Shown: positions 7,733-16,903, numbered from the stretch's first letter. The stretch is DNA of 64,000 nucleotides from AP-15 sp963732095 (GCA_963732095.1 CAVSZA010000024.1:62001-126000); one strand, 5' to 3'. The notes: generated from the sequence alone by a model not told the origin. A program made the numbers and translations.

Positions 7733-9061
7733 TCAAAGCTTGAAAGTCACCCGAGCGAGAACCGTGCGGCGCGGAAATATTCGCGGGTTGAGTGGATCGG
7801 TGTCCTGGTAATGGAAATGGGAGTCTAGGAGATTCTGTATTTCGACACTCGCAATCAGGGGGCGGCCCGGGTAGCGCCAGCCTATACCCATATCCACAGT
7901 CGCGAAGGTGCCTTTACCAGGCCCTATTTCGAAGCTGTTTACATCGAGAAATTGACCTTGCTCCCTCACCAATGTTGTCCTCATCAAGCCAATAAAGCCA
8001 TTCGGGTCGAAATAGCGTAGTTCGATTGGCGCTGTTAAAAGCTGGATTTTTACAAAGCCATCAATGTCGGCGGCAAGTTCTGTCCGATGCAGTGCTTCGT
8101 AATTAATCGCTGCATTGAACGCGAGCCGTTCGCTAAGCAGCCAGCTCAGATATGCACGTCCATACCGCTCCTTCCAGCCCGGTTCGACGAGCGTCGGAAC
8201 CCCGCCCGATACGACCGTAATCGGCACGGTAAGCTGGCGCTGCGACCATTCCGCCCCGAGCAACAGCGTATCAGCTTTAAAGAAGGGATTTGGAACCTTC
8301 TGGTCGATTCCGACACCCCAGCGTTGAGCCCGTGTTCCGGTCGGGTCATCAAACAGCTGGTTAAAGCCGGCGACCTGAGTGGGCTCGATCGTTTGGCCGC
8401 TGCGCAAAGAGACGTCACCGACAAGAGGTCGTTTAAAAGTCGTGAACCAAGCGGCTCGGGCAGTGGTGTTCGGAAGAACATCCCAACTGGCACCAAGTTT
8501 CGGGTCGAATTTAGTCCTGTTGAGTACCTCGGTGCCTTCAAAATTCCGACGCAGCCCCACCAAGTCCCCGCCTAACGTGATCTGAAGAGTAGGTAAAACA
8601 AGAATATTGCTGTAGAGCCATGTGACATAATCGTTTATCTGGTCCGGTGTAATAGTGGAAGGGTTGTTTGAAAAAGGCTGCCGAAACTGATCAAGCGCGG
8701 CAAAAATGCCCCCACCGCCCATAATCTTTATTCGATTGCCAGTTAGGAATACTGCGCCTTCTCCAGTGTTCGCGTTCAGGTGATTAAGCTGGACGTCGGG
8801 AGGGCCAAAACTCGACAATGCATCGGAATTACCCCCAGTCCAAACGCCGACAAAGGTTACGCCAGGGCTCGCATCAAACCGGCCGCCGAGGCGATACTGC
8901 CGGGTGGTTTCCGTTTGGCGTTCGAGCGGGTCGAAATTCGCAAGATCGAAGCGGTTCTGAAAATCCCCTGCTTTGAAATCGGAGTAGCGATATTCGGCGA
9001 GCAGGCTCGCCTGGTCGGAGAGGGCGGGTTGGAAGATGATATCAGAAATCCGCCGGCGCAA
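7733..9061 (-). CDS. Beta-barrel part of FecR-TPR-barrel protein (separated by in-frame stop)
   Basis: 442 residues of amphipathic strands typical of an outer-membrane barrel, ending in ARVTFKL with the C-terminal aromatic residue expected for BAM-dependent insertion. ASVEIQNLLDSHFHYQD resembles the last strands of TonB-receptor-like barrels. It has no signal peptide and only a TTG start. Translation upstream of 9061 stays open in the same frame (FYSRTDGIHENGD) back to the TAA at 9101, which ends the FecR-TPR gene. Both parts therefore look like one gene of about 1,165 codons broken by one stop codon. Alone this part could not be exported. Confidence 0.75.
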   Translation of the reverse strand: MRRRISDIIFQPALSDQASLLAEYRYSDFKAGDFQNRFDLANFDPLERQTETTRQYRLGGRFDASPGVTFVGVWTGGNSDALSSFGPPDVQLNHLNANTGEGAVFLTGNRIKIMGGGGIFAALDQFRQPFSNNPSTITPDQINDYVTWLYSNILVLPTLQITLGGDLVGLRRNFEGTEVLNRTKFDPKLGASWDVLPNTTARAAWFTTFKRPLVGDVSLRSGQTIEPTQVAGFNQLFDDPTGTRAQRWGVGIDQKVPNPFFKADTLLLGAEWSQRQLTVPITVVSGGVPTLVEPGWKERYGRAYLSWLLSERLAFNAAINYEALHRTELAADIDGFVKIQLLTAPIELRYFDPNGFIGLMRTTLVREQGQFLDVNSFEIGPGKGTFATVDMGIGWRYPGRPLIASVEIQNLLDSHFHYQDTDPLNPRIFPRRTVLARVTFKL

Positions 9062-9100
9062 ATCGCCATTCTCGTGAATACCGTCTGTACGCGAATAAAA

Positions 9101-11236
9101 TTAACCGATGCTTCCTGAGAGGTTGCGATACAGCCCGTTCGCCAAGAGAGTTCCGCCTATGGTGCCGAAATTCCCGGCGAAGCCGTCTGCCAATAAGCCG
9201 AGCCCGTCGCTGGCGAAGAGAGGGGAGAATTCGTTATAGCCGATCCGGTGCGGCTCGAATAAGGGGAGGATCGCAAGTGTTTGCCGTGCGAGACGCGGGG
9301 GCGGCGGGTTGATGTCCAGCGGCTGCAGTAGCAGTGATTGCAACAGCTCGCTGTCGCTGGCCGTCTCCCGGCGCGGCAGATCAAAAAACGTCTCCGACAG
9401 AAATCGGTGCGCCGAAGGATTGGAAGGGTCAGCATTGACCGATTTGTAACCCTCGACCACAGCGGCTTGATCAAAGCCCAAATCGCGATAGATGCCGGCG
9501 AGATCGGCGCTCCGGGTCGCCAAATCCTGGTCGAGCAGAAGGCGTGAGCGGTACACGGCGCGGCCGTTATTTAATTCGATCGACCGCTGCAGATCGGCCA
9601 GTGCCTCGCCCGGTCTATTGAGTGAGCGCTCGGCGAGCGCCTGGTAGAGCCAAGGCGTGGGGTCGTTCGCGTCGCTCTGCTGGGCCAACCGCCATTGCCG
9701 CAGGGCTGCATCGTAGTCCCATCCGGCGGCATAGGCTTTGCCCAGATAACTCCGCAGCACCGAGCTCGCAGGATCGAGGGCCACCGCAATCTCGATGTCC
9801 TTCGTGCCGGCATTCAGTTGGCCAAGCCGTATGGCGGTGAGGCCGAGCCCGATGCGTGCGAGCGGATCGGCGGGGTCGAGCGCCGCCGCGCCGCGGAACG
9901 CCTGTTCGGCCGCTGCAAAAAAATATTGCGCGAGATCGGCGAAGCCAAGGATCGAGCGCGGACGGCTCAATGACGGCGCGGCCGCAATCGCGCGCTCAGC
10001 CGCAGTGCGCGCCGCCGCGATGTTTCCGAGATAGAATTCGACCTCGGCTAGCCTCGCCAGTACCAACGGGTCATTCGGGGGAGCCGCAGCGAGCAGCGCG
10101 GTCCGCGCCTCCTCGAGCCGCAATCCCGCCTGCATCGCGTAGGACTGAGCGATGCGGGCCGCTGCGTTCGTGGGAGCCAGCGCGACCGCGGCCTCGGCGG
10201 CCTGTGCCGCCTCTTGTGCCTGGTTTCTCGCGACGTAGACAATGGCGCGCAGGGCCGGGGCCCGGGCCGATGCCGGATCAAGCCGCACGCTGCGGTCGAG
10301 CAACGCGCTCGCCTCGTCGACCCGGCCCAAGGAGATCAAGATGGCGGCGAGATAATCGAGCGAGACCGCGTTGAACCCCTCGGTCGACGAAATGGCGTTT
10401 ACTTGCCGAACCGCCGCGGGAAGATCGCTCGCGCGCCAAGCCTGCCACGCCGCGTAGACGCGGGGATCGATCGGGGCGCCACCCGCCGGAAACTCCCACA
10501 TGGCCGGCGGGTAATAGATCGCCCAGCGGACCTGGTCGCGCGGGCGTATCTCGATGCGGCGCGGCGGTTGACCGGGCTGGGCGATCGCCGCCTCGCCCGT
10601 CGCGAGCGAGAGGCGTCCCTGGGCATTCTCGACCCCCACCCGACCGTCGATGACGCCGACTTCGGCGAGCCTGCGCGAGGCATCGACAAGGACGAAAAAT
10701 TCGGTCCCCTCGACGCCAGCGGTTACGTACGGCGTCTCGACATCAAGGGGCCGATTGCCCGGGCTAAACAGCTCGATGATCCCGCGGGACAGGTCGAGCA
10801 AGGGCCGGCCCGGCTGCCGCGGCTGCAGAACCCGCAGTGTCGTGCCCTGATCGAGACGGATCACCTGACCGCTATCTTCGAGGCGAAGGGCAGCCCGGCT
10901 CCGCGGACCAACGAGGACAGTCTCTCCGGGGCAAAGCCGCGTGTCTGCCCCGGCCGCAACGGTCTTGATCGACCCCGCCGCCCCGACGAGGGAGATCTCG
11001 CCTTCTGCGGAAACGATGCTGCCGGCCGCGACCTCACATCGAATCTGCGCCGACGCATTAAGCGGCCCGATACAAAGCCCTACCAGCAGCCCAAATGCTG
11101 CGGTCTGCATGGAGCGCGCCTGCGTGCGGCGCTGTGCCGGCCACCAACGAACCAATCTGCGCACCCCGCGTTCCGCGGGACGAGGCCGCCTGCGGCGGCC
11201 GCCTCCCTGTGCAGCAACCTTGGCCAAATCTGTCAC
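9101..11236 (-). CDS. FecR-domain and TPR-repeat exported protein
   Basis: 711 residues from the GTG at 11236 (AAGG 6 bases upstream). A signal peptide begins at Met43 (MQTAAFGLLVGLCIGPLNASA), so a start at 11110 is a real alternative. A FecR domain follows (about 65-220; GVEGTEFFVLVD, VGVIDGRVGV), then about ten TPR units (about 290-620). The C-terminus runs into the sequence that normally joins the barrel, but ends at TAA 9101-9103. FecR domains usually sit in the periplasm and sense or bind cell-wall or polymer ligands. Proteins of this FecR-TPR-barrel design often neighbour CHASE2 cyclases, as here; their task is not established. Confidence 0.85.
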   Translation of the reverse strand: MTDLAKVAAQGGGRRRRPRPAERGVRRLVRWWPAQRRTQARSMQTAAFGLLVGLCIGPLNASAQIRCEVAAGSIVSAEGEISLVGAAGSIKTVAAGADTRLCPGETVLVGPRSRAALRLEDSGQVIRLDQGTTLRVLQPRQPGRPLLDLSRGIIELFSPGNRPLDVETPYVTAGVEGTEFFVLVDASRRLAEVGVIDGRVGVENAQGRLSLATGEAAIAQPGQPPRRIEIRPRDQVRWAIYYPPAMWEFPAGGAPIDPRVYAAWQAWRASDLPAAVRQVNAISSTEGFNAVSLDYLAAILISLGRVDEASALLDRSVRLDPASARAPALRAIVYVARNQAQEAAQAAEAAVALAPTNAAARIAQSYAMQAGLRLEEARTALLAAAPPNDPLVLARLAEVEFYLGNIAAARTAAERAIAAAPSLSRPRSILGFADLAQYFFAAAEQAFRGAAALDPADPLARIGLGLTAIRLGQLNAGTKDIEIAVALDPASSVLRSYLGKAYAAGWDYDAALRQWRLAQQSDANDPTPWLYQALAERSLNRPGEALADLQRSIELNNGRAVYRSRLLLDQDLATRSADLAGIYRDLGFDQAAVVEGYKSVNADPSNPSAHRFLSETFFDLPRRETASDSELLQSLLLQPLDINPPPPRLARQTLAILPLFEPHRIGYNEFSPLFASDGLGLLADGFAGNFGTIGGTLLANGLYRNLSGSIG

Positions 11237-11452
11237 GCAACCTTAGGTCGGATCTTAGTCATTAACAAGCGCCTGAAACTTTCCGCCCCGCGACGCTCCG
11301 TCCTCCGTATCACCGGCTACGTCACGGCGGTGTGAGATGGCTCACACACCGCGAAAGAGTTTCGTCGCTCCCTCAACCCTCGCATAACGGCGGCACTGCT
11401 TCTGGCTCGGCGGGCAATAGGGAGCTACTCTGCAATCGACCGGGAGGAGCAG

Positions 11453-12502
11453 ATGGAATTCGGCTATTTCACGCTGAGCGACAACCACTACGATGACAAC
11501 CGTCGGGAAGCTAACCAGTTCGTTGCCGATATCCTCGACGAGGCGGTTTACGCCGAGGAGGCCGGTCTTCATTCCGCATGGATCGGCGAGCATCATTTCA
11601 GCACGCTCGGCGTGCTCTCCTGTCCCGATCTGGTGCTCGCCAATGTCGCGGCCCGGACGAAACGCATCCGCCTCGCGCCCGCCGTCACCGTCTTGCCGCT
11701 GCATCATCCGATCCGGGTCGCCGAGCAATGGGCGACATTGGATTTGCTCTCCGGCGGCCGCGTCGATTTCGCCGCCGGCCGCGGCTATGACCGGCGCGAG
11801 TATCTGCCCCTGAACGTCTCGTTCGAGCACAATCAGGAGATATTCGAAGAAGGGATGGAGGTCGTCCGCCGTCTATGGTCGGCCGACCGGCCGATCTCGC
11901 ATCACGGCAGGCATTACCGGTTCGACGATGTTGCGATCACTCCTAAACCGGTACAGCGGCCGCTGCCGGCCTATGTCGCTTCCTTCTCGCAGCCCTCGAT
12001 CGAGCTCGCCGGGAGGCTCGGCTGCGGCCTCATCGTCGCGCCTTTCGCAGCGGCGATGAGCTATGGCGGGCTGCGGCAAGTCGCCGAGCTCTATCACCAG
12101 ACCTGCGCTCGGCACGAGCGGGGGCCGGGCCGCCTAATGTGCAGCTATTTCATTCATTTCGCTGACACCAAAGCCGAGGAAGAGGCGGCGCGGGCCCGGC
12201 AGATCCGCTACTACAAGGAATGCGTGATCGCCGCCTTCCCGGGCGACCCGGAAACCGCACCGCCGAGCTACCGCTATTTCATCGCAATGGTCGACCGGCT
12301 GCGCAATGTGCGCCCCGCCGACCTGACCGAGAATTCGGTTTTGCTCGGCTCGCCGGCGCAGATCACCGACACGTTGAAAAAAGTGGAGGCCGCCGGTTTC
12401 GACGAAGTCATCCTCTACTTCAACGTCGGCCTCAAGCCGCACGCGCAAGTCAAGGACGAGATGGCGCGCTTCATGGCCGAAGTCGCGCCCGCCTTTGCCT
12501 AA
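11453..12502 (+). CDS. LLM-class flavin-dependent oxidoreductase (luciferase-like monooxygenase)
   Basis: 349 residues with the bacterial-luciferase TIM barrel: MEFGYFTLSDNHY start, AWIGEHHFS (about 43-51), and LDLLSGGRVDFAAGRGY (about 98-114), the usual family signature. It ends with the conserved IGSPxxIxxxL-type segment (LLGSPAQITDTLKK). Such enzymes use FMNH2 and O2 to oxidise small organics; substrate unknown. Ribosome site GGGAGGAG lies just before the ATG. It converges on the MFS gene next door with a 4-bp overlap at the stops. Confidence 0.9.
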   Translation: MEFGYFTLSDNHYDDNRREANQFVADILDEAVYAEEAGLHSAWIGEHHFSTLGVLSCPDLVLANVAARTKRIRLAPAVTVLPLHHPIRVAEQWATLDLLSGGRVDFAAGRGYDRREYLPLNVSFEHNQEIFEEGMEVVRRLWSADRPISHHGRHYRFDDVAITPKPVQRPLPAYVASFSQPSIELAGRLGCGLIVAPFAAAMSYGGLRQVAELYHQTCARHERGPGRLMCSYFIHFADTKAEEEAARARQIRYYKECVIAAFPGDPETAPPSYRYFIAMVDRLRNVRPADLTENSVLLGSPAQITDTLKKVEAAGFDEVILYFNVGLKPHAQVKDEMARFMAEVAPAFA

Positions 12503-13941
12503 TCTGCAAGCGCCGAGAGCGGCCGGGCGACGCTTTCCAGCGGCTGCCCTTCGGCTTTGACGCCGATCGCGAGCTCAGTCAGCGCCGCCGCGACCATCAA
12601 ACCGGCGCCGAGGAGATAACCGTGAAACACGGCGCTGCGCTCTCCCGAGGCAACCAGGGTGCCAAAGAGCCAAGGCGCAACCACTCCGCCAAGTGCGGTA
12701 CCAACCGCGTAGAAGAAGGCGATCGCCAATGCTCTGGCTTCGATCGGAAAGCTCTCGCTGACCGTCAGGTAAGCCGCACTCGCCGCCGCCGAAGCGAAAA
12801 AGAAAATCCCCGTCCAGCACAGGGTCAGTTGCGAGGCGTCGAGAGCGCCTTCACGGAAGAAATAGCCGACGATCGCCAACAGGACGCCCGAGATCGCATA
12901 GGTCGAGCCGATCATCGGCTTGCGCCCGATGCGATCGAAGAGAGGGCCGAGCAGCAGCGGGCCGCAGAAGTTGCCGAGCGCGAACGGCAATATGTACCAG
13001 CCGATCGAGCCCGATGGCACGCCATAAAATTTCGTCAGGACGAGCGCGTAGGTGAAGAAGATGGCGTTGTAGAAAAACGCCTGCGAGCCCATCAGCACGA
13101 GGCCGAGAACAGCACGCTGCGGATAATCGCGCACGATCGCGAGGATCATGCGAGCGATCGGCGTGTGCGAGCTGGCGGCGAACCGGATCCGCCCGCCTTG
13201 CGGTTCCGCCAATCCGGTCTCGGCGGCGTGCGCGACCCGCTGCTCGATGTCCCCAGCCACATTCTCGGCCTCGTCGGCGCGGCCGTGCAGGATCAGCCAG
13301 CGCGGGCTTTCCGGAATGAACTGCCGCAAGCCCATTATGAACAGCCCGAGGATCGCACCGATGCCGAACGGGGCGCGCCAGCCCCAATCGGGCGGCAGGA
13401 AGCCCGGCTGCAGAAAGGCGATGGCGCCGCCTGCGCCCAACGCCGCTCCGAGCCAGAAGCTGCCGTTGATCGCGAGGTCGGTGCGGCCGCGAAACCGCGC
13501 CGGTATCAGTTCCTGGATCGCCGAGTTGATCGCGGTGTACTCGCCGCCGATGCCGGCGCCGGTCAGAGCGCGGAACACGGCGAAGCTCCAGAAATCCCAG
13601 GACAATGCGGTCGCCGCCGTCGCCGCCAGGTAAATCCCCAAAGTCACCATGAAGAGCCGTTTGCGGCCGAACCGGTCAGTCAGGTAGCCGAACAGCACTG
13701 CCCCGGTAACCGCCCCGACCAAGTAGGCGCTCCCGACGAGCCCCACTTCGGCCGCCGTGAAGTGCAATACCGGGCTTTCTTGCAGAGCGCCGGCGATCGA
13801 CCCGGCGACGGTCACCTCGAGCCCGTCCAGAACCCAGGTGATACCGAGCGCCACGACGACCAGAGTGTGAAACCTGGTCCACGGCAAGCGGTCGAGCCGA
13901 GCGGGGATGTCGGTCTCTATGACTGTCGGGGATTCGGGCAT
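12499..13941 (-). CDS. MFS transporter, sugar/organic-acid porter type
   Basis: 480 residues from the ATG at 13941, chosen over a GTG at 13986 because GAAGAAA precedes it. Twelve membrane helices, with GYLTDRFGRKRLF after helix 2 and the mirror motif GPLFDRIGRKPMI in the second half, both standard for the sugar-porter and aromatic-acid:proton symporter families. FRALTGAGIGGEYTAINS (helix 4-5) and IPESPRWLILHGRADEAE before the central loop support the same group. It probably imports a small organic acid or sugar by proton symport; the substrate is not readable. Confidence 0.88.
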   Translation of the reverse strand: MPESPTVIETDIPARLDRLPWTRFHTLVVVALGITWVLDGLEVTVAGSIAGALQESPVLHFTAAEVGLVGSAYLVGAVTGAVLFGYLTDRFGRKRLFMVTLGIYLAATAATALSWDFWSFAVFRALTGAGIGGEYTAINSAIQELIPARFRGRTDLAINGSFWLGAALGAGGAIAFLQPGFLPPDWGWRAPFGIGAILGLFIMGLRQFIPESPRWLILHGRADEAENVAGDIEQRVAHAAETGLAEPQGGRIRFAASSHTPIARMILAIVRDYPQRAVLGLVLMGSQAFFYNAIFFTYALVLTKFYGVPSGSIGWYILPFALGNFCGPLLLGPLFDRIGRKPMIGSTYAISGVLLAIVGYFFREGALDASQLTLCWTGIFFFASAAASAAYLTVSESFPIEARALAIAFFYAVGTALGGVVAPWLFGTLVASGERSAVFHGYLLGAGLMVAAALTELAIGVKAEGQPLESVARPLSALAD

Positions 13942-14439
13942 GATTTCTTCTTTCTCTTGTTCGCGGTCGACCCGCTCGAGATCCACGGATCGGCCTTATC
14001 GAACCGCCCGCACCCCTGATCCGCCTGTTTTATCAGGTGGAGATCAGGCGTCACCAGATCGCTCACAAAATCCCTAACCCCGCTCACAGCTGCCGACGCG
14101 CGCGACTATACCATGAGATTATGGCAATTGCTGGAATAAATTTCGAGATTGCCGGCAATTTCGGGGGGCCGACGAGGGGTGTTCAATGTCAAAGCGGGGG
14201 TCCACGCCTGCAGCCGCCCGCTTCGATCGACCGCAATGGCGGGTAATGCCCCTAAAGCGGACCGCTCCCCACCGTTGCCCGAACGCCTTGCCGTTATAGG
14301 CGACCCCACTCGGCGATGGAGTGGGAAAGATTTTGCTCTTCTGCGGATCGTCGGCCCGTCATACTGTCCGGCCTGCAGGCCGCTTTCCGCTTGCGGGAGA
14401 GGCGGCGCTAGCGCGTGATGCTCATATGGAGAAAACGAA
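13942..14439. other. Intergenic region without a convincing gene
   Basis: About 500 bp between divergent MFS and VOC genes. No frame has a plausible protein. Near 14380-14410 is a short palindrome (cgctttccgcttgcgggagag) that resembles the arms of the longer repeats at 14842, 43449 and 43861. The segment must hold the promoters of both flanking genes; I see no clear consensus boxes. Confidence 0.5.
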
Positions 14440-14805
14440 ATGTTCAGCCACATCATGATCGGCAGCAACGATATTGCCCGGTCAAAGAAATTCTACGATG
14501 CCCTCTTTACCGCAATGGGCGCTGAACCTGGTACAGAGGACGCGAGAGGCCGACTGGCCTACTCGCACAATGGAGGCCGTTTCATGGTCTCCAAGCCCAT
14601 CGATGGCAAGCCGGCCTGCCACGCCAATGGCGGCACGATCGGCTTTGTCATGAAGGATGCGGCGCAAGCCGAAGCGTGGCACAAAGCTGGCGTTGCGAAT
14701 GGCGGCTCGTCAATCGAGGACCCGCCCGGCAAGCGCCCAAATGGCGCTTATCTCGCTTATCTTCGTGACCCCGATGGCCACAAGCTCGTCGGGGTTGCTC
14801 GGTAG
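14440..14805 (+). CDS. VOC-family (glyoxalase/bleomycin-resistance fold) protein
   Basis: 121 residues. It begins MFSHIMIGSNDIARSKKFYDALF, the first beta-alpha unit of the vicinal-oxygen-chelate fold, and ends YLAYLRDPDGHKLVGV, the second. The HIMIGS His and the DPDGHK region sit where metal ligands occur in active members. A single-module size implies a dimer. It could be a glyoxalase-like enzyme or a resistance protein that binds a compound. ggagaaaac precedes the ATG. Confidence 0.88.
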   Translation: MFSHIMIGSNDIARSKKFYDALFTAMGAEPGTEDARGRLAYSHNGGRFMVSKPIDGKPACHANGGTIGFVMKDAAQAEAWHKAGVANGGSSIEDPPGKRPNGAYLAYLRDPDGHKLVGVAR

Positions 14806-14841
14806 GCTAGCAAAAGAGACAAGCTGGATCGCTGACGAAAT

Positions 14842-14932
14842 CCCCCTCACCAGCTCCGGGTAAGGCTCGGCCAGGCCTCGCCAACCCTTCACAACCCTCT
14901 CCCCCAATGGGGGAGAGGGAAGGGTGAGGGGG
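14842..14932. repeat. Long nested palindromic repeat
   Basis: Outer arms ccccctcacc and ggtgaggggg enclose an inner palindrome (acccttc/gaaggg, then ccctctccccc/gggggagaggg with a short loop). It fills the space between two convergent genes, where it could end transcription from both sides. Related sequence occurs at 43449-43486 and 43861-43912. Confidence 0.75.
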
Positions 14933-14957
14933 TCCGAGCCGATAATCCGCCCAACAC

Positions 14958-15833
14958 CTAACGGACCGAGTTGTAGACGTCACGCCAACGCTTGATGGCG
15001 TCGATGTGGCCGTCCACCGTGTTGAGGTTCGCGCCCATCGTCACGACAGATATGTGGCTCCCCCCAGCCTCGCGCCACGCCGCAATATCGCCAGGCCATT
15101 GGTTGTCCCCGCGGCTGTATTGCTGGATGGACTCGAAGCCGAATGCATCGGCATCCCTTCCGAGCTCGCGCAGCTTGGCCACGATCTCAGCCTTGATTTG
15201 GATCGCCTCGGTCTGAGTCCGGCCCGAAAACAGGAATCCGTCCCCGATCCTGGCCGCCCGGTCGAAAGCGGCCTCGCTGAAGCCTCCCAGCCAGATCGGG
15301 ATCTGCCGTTTCGGGCGCGGCAATATTCCGGCTCTGTCGATCTTGTGGTCGGAGTCTTCATATTCGACCACAGGCTCCTGCCACAGCTTGCGGATCAGAG
15401 CGATCTGCTGCTCCTGCCGCTTGCCGCGGCGGCGAAAATGGCGGGACATTTCGAGACCGTCGTATTCCACCCAATTCCAGCCGACCCCGACGCCCAGGCG
15501 AAGCCGGCCATCGGAGAACAGGTCGACGTCCGCAGCCTGTTTGGCGAAGAGCGCAGTCTGTCGCTGCGGCAAGATGATCACGCCCGTTACCAATTCGAGC
15601 TTCTTGGTGACGCCGGAGAGATAGGCGTAGGTGACCAGCGGCTCGTGAAAAGGATCGGTTTCTTTATAGGGGCCGGTCAGCTTCGGTTCCCGGCCGGCAT
15701 GAACGGCGCCGAGGACATGGTCGTAGATCACAATATGGTCGTAGCCCAAATCTTCGGCCGCCTGAGCAAACGCCTTGACCGCCCCCGTATCGCCGCCAAG
15801 TTCGACCTGCGGATAAACCACGCCAGCTTTCAT
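14958..15833 (-). CDS. LLM-class oxidoreductase, F420-dependent-like (TIGR03619 type)
   Basis: 291 residues with luciferase-like barrel. DHIVIYDHVLGAVHAGRE (about 32-49) carries the YDHV segment typical of this subgroup; LVTGVIILPQRQTALFAKQAA (about 82-102) and LRLGVGVGWNWVEYD (about 111-125) are the following conserved strands. Family members bind F420 or FMN; which one cannot be decided here. ATG preceded by AAGGGGAAA. It converges on the VOC gene across the palindromic repeat. Confidence 0.87.
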   Translation of the reverse strand: MKAGVVYPQVELGGDTGAVKAFAQAAEDLGYDHIVIYDHVLGAVHAGREPKLTGPYKETDPFHEPLVTYAYLSGVTKKLELVTGVIILPQRQTALFAKQAADVDLFSDGRLRLGVGVGWNWVEYDGLEMSRHFRRRGKRQEQQIALIRKLWQEPVVEYEDSDHKIDRAGILPRPKRQIPIWLGGFSEAAFDRAARIGDGFLFSGRTQTEAIQIKAEIVAKLRELGRDADAFGFESIQQYSRGDNQWPGDIAAWREAGGSHISVVTMGANLNTVDGHIDAIKRWRDVYNSVR

Positions 15834-16029
15834 TGTCCATTTCCCCTTTCACGTTGTGAGGCCTCGTGCCGGTACAGACCATGCGCGTCCGGTCCGGAAT
15901 CGGCAGCCCAAACACCGGCCCATACTTTGACCCGACAAGTAGCAGATTACACCTCCGTCAGCTCCGGCAGCCGGGCAATCCGGCTAAAGTTGGGCCCGTT
16001 CGGGCAATTCGTGCAGTCCCCTCAACGGT

Positions 16030-16383
16030 CTATCCTTCCAGCCTCGTCCTGGGCGAGCTGGCCAACCCGAGGAAGACAAGAATCGCCTGATTGAGCCGCA
16101 GGATATCTTCGTTGTCCAAGCGTCCGATCTGCGCACCCACCCTGGATTTCGGGACGGTGGTGATTTTGTCCACCATCAGCCGGCTGGTCGCCAACAGTCC
16201 GTTGCGGTCATTCGGTTCGACAGGCAGGCGGAACAAAGGCGCTTCTGTTTCATCGGTGGTGAAGGCGCACACCGTGATCGAGTTTGTCGCGTCGAAACTG
16301 TCATCCTGGATGATGACAACCGGACGGGGTTTGCCCGCGTAGTCCCTGCCACCGGCGACTGTCCAGATGTCGCCACGCCTCAT
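16030..16383 (-). CDS. MazF/PemK-family toxin
   Basis: 117 residues. Begins MRRGDIWTVAGGRDYAGKPRPVVIIQDD, the N-terminal signature of MazF endoribonucleases (the GDIW start, then KPRPVVI). Arg of KPRP and the Thr/Ser in the following strand are the usual active-site positions. MazF toxins cut mRNA at short motifs and halt growth when the antitoxin is degraded. Its ATG overlaps the end of the upstream antitoxin gene by 4 bp, the typical coupled arrangement. It is the second gene of a two-gene unit. Confidence 0.9.
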   Translation of the reverse strand: MRRGDIWTVAGGRDYAGKPRPVVIIQDDSFDATNSITVCAFTTDETEAPLFRLPVEPNDRNGLLATSRLMVDKITTVPKSRVGAQIGRLDNEDILRLNQAILVFLGLASSPRTRLEG

Positions 16384-16604
16384 TCATCCCGCCAATCAGA
16401 CACCGCATCGATGAACGCCTGATCCTCGCGGGCATGAACGCTCGTCGCCACAGCCAGCGATTGGCGGTGCGCCTCTGACCGGAAGGACGGCGCGCGCACG
16501 TCCGGCACCCAAATCTGGATGGGGCGCAGGCCCTGCGACCGCAGGCGTTCCCGATGTTCCCGAACCTTGACGCGGGACGGCTTGGGCTTCGATGTCGGGG
16601 CCAT
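16380..16604 (-). CDS. MazE-family antitoxin (DUF3018 type)
   Basis: 74 residues. KVREHRERLRSQGLRPIQIW is the conserved core of the DUF3018 antitoxins that accompany MazF, with a basic N-terminal DNA-binding part and an acidic tail (DQAFIDAVSDWRDE) suited to cover the toxin. GGAG lies 7 bases before the ATG. A perfect 12-bp palindrome lies 17-30 bp upstream, a likely site for self-repression. Confidence 0.88.
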   Translation of the reverse strand: MAPTSKPKPSRVKVREHRERLRSQGLRPIQIWVPDVRAPSFRSEAHRQSLAVATSVHAREDQAFIDAVSDWRDE

Positions 16605-16621
16605 GGCAGCACTCCAGACCA

Positions 16622-16633
16622 GTTACATGTAAC
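16622..16633. promoter_or_regulatory. Palindrome upstream of mazE-like gene, probable operator
   Basis: gttacatgtaac is a perfect 12-bp inverted repeat located 17 bp before the antitoxin ATG (minus strand). MazE-type antitoxins, alone or with toxin, commonly repress their own promoter through such symmetric sites. No clean -35/-10 pair is visible around it. Confidence 0.5.
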
Positions 16634-16903
16634 CTATCATCGATACTGGGTCTTGACCAGCCACGTCGCATCGAGGCTTTCGGCCTAAGCGATTCGCGTC
16701 CGGTCCGCAAGGAGCAGCGCAAACCCCGGCACATCATTTCGATCGCGACCAGGTCGCAGATTACCCGCGCGATGATGATCGCGAACTGCCAACGGAGCAA
16801 ACGATCGTCGGCTTGTCGCCTCGAAAGCTTGGGCCACCTAGTGTGGTGTGCTACGGGCCGCACGTTCTGTTTTCGGCGCGTCTCGGCAGTTGCCGGATCG
16901 ACT
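16634..16903. other. Intergenic, nothing recognised
   Basis: About 270 bp between the antitoxin gene and a small secreted-protein gene on the same strand. I see no ORF with family features, hairpin with T-run, or RNA motif. It probably carries the promoter of the toxin-antitoxin unit. Confidence 0.4.

Noticed and set aside
12220..14019. Very long plus-strand open frame (about 600 codons) opposite the MFS gene
   Set aside because: It is antisense to a gene with clear MFS helices and motifs; its protein is Arg/Glu/Asp-rich without domain. High GC makes such shadow frames common.
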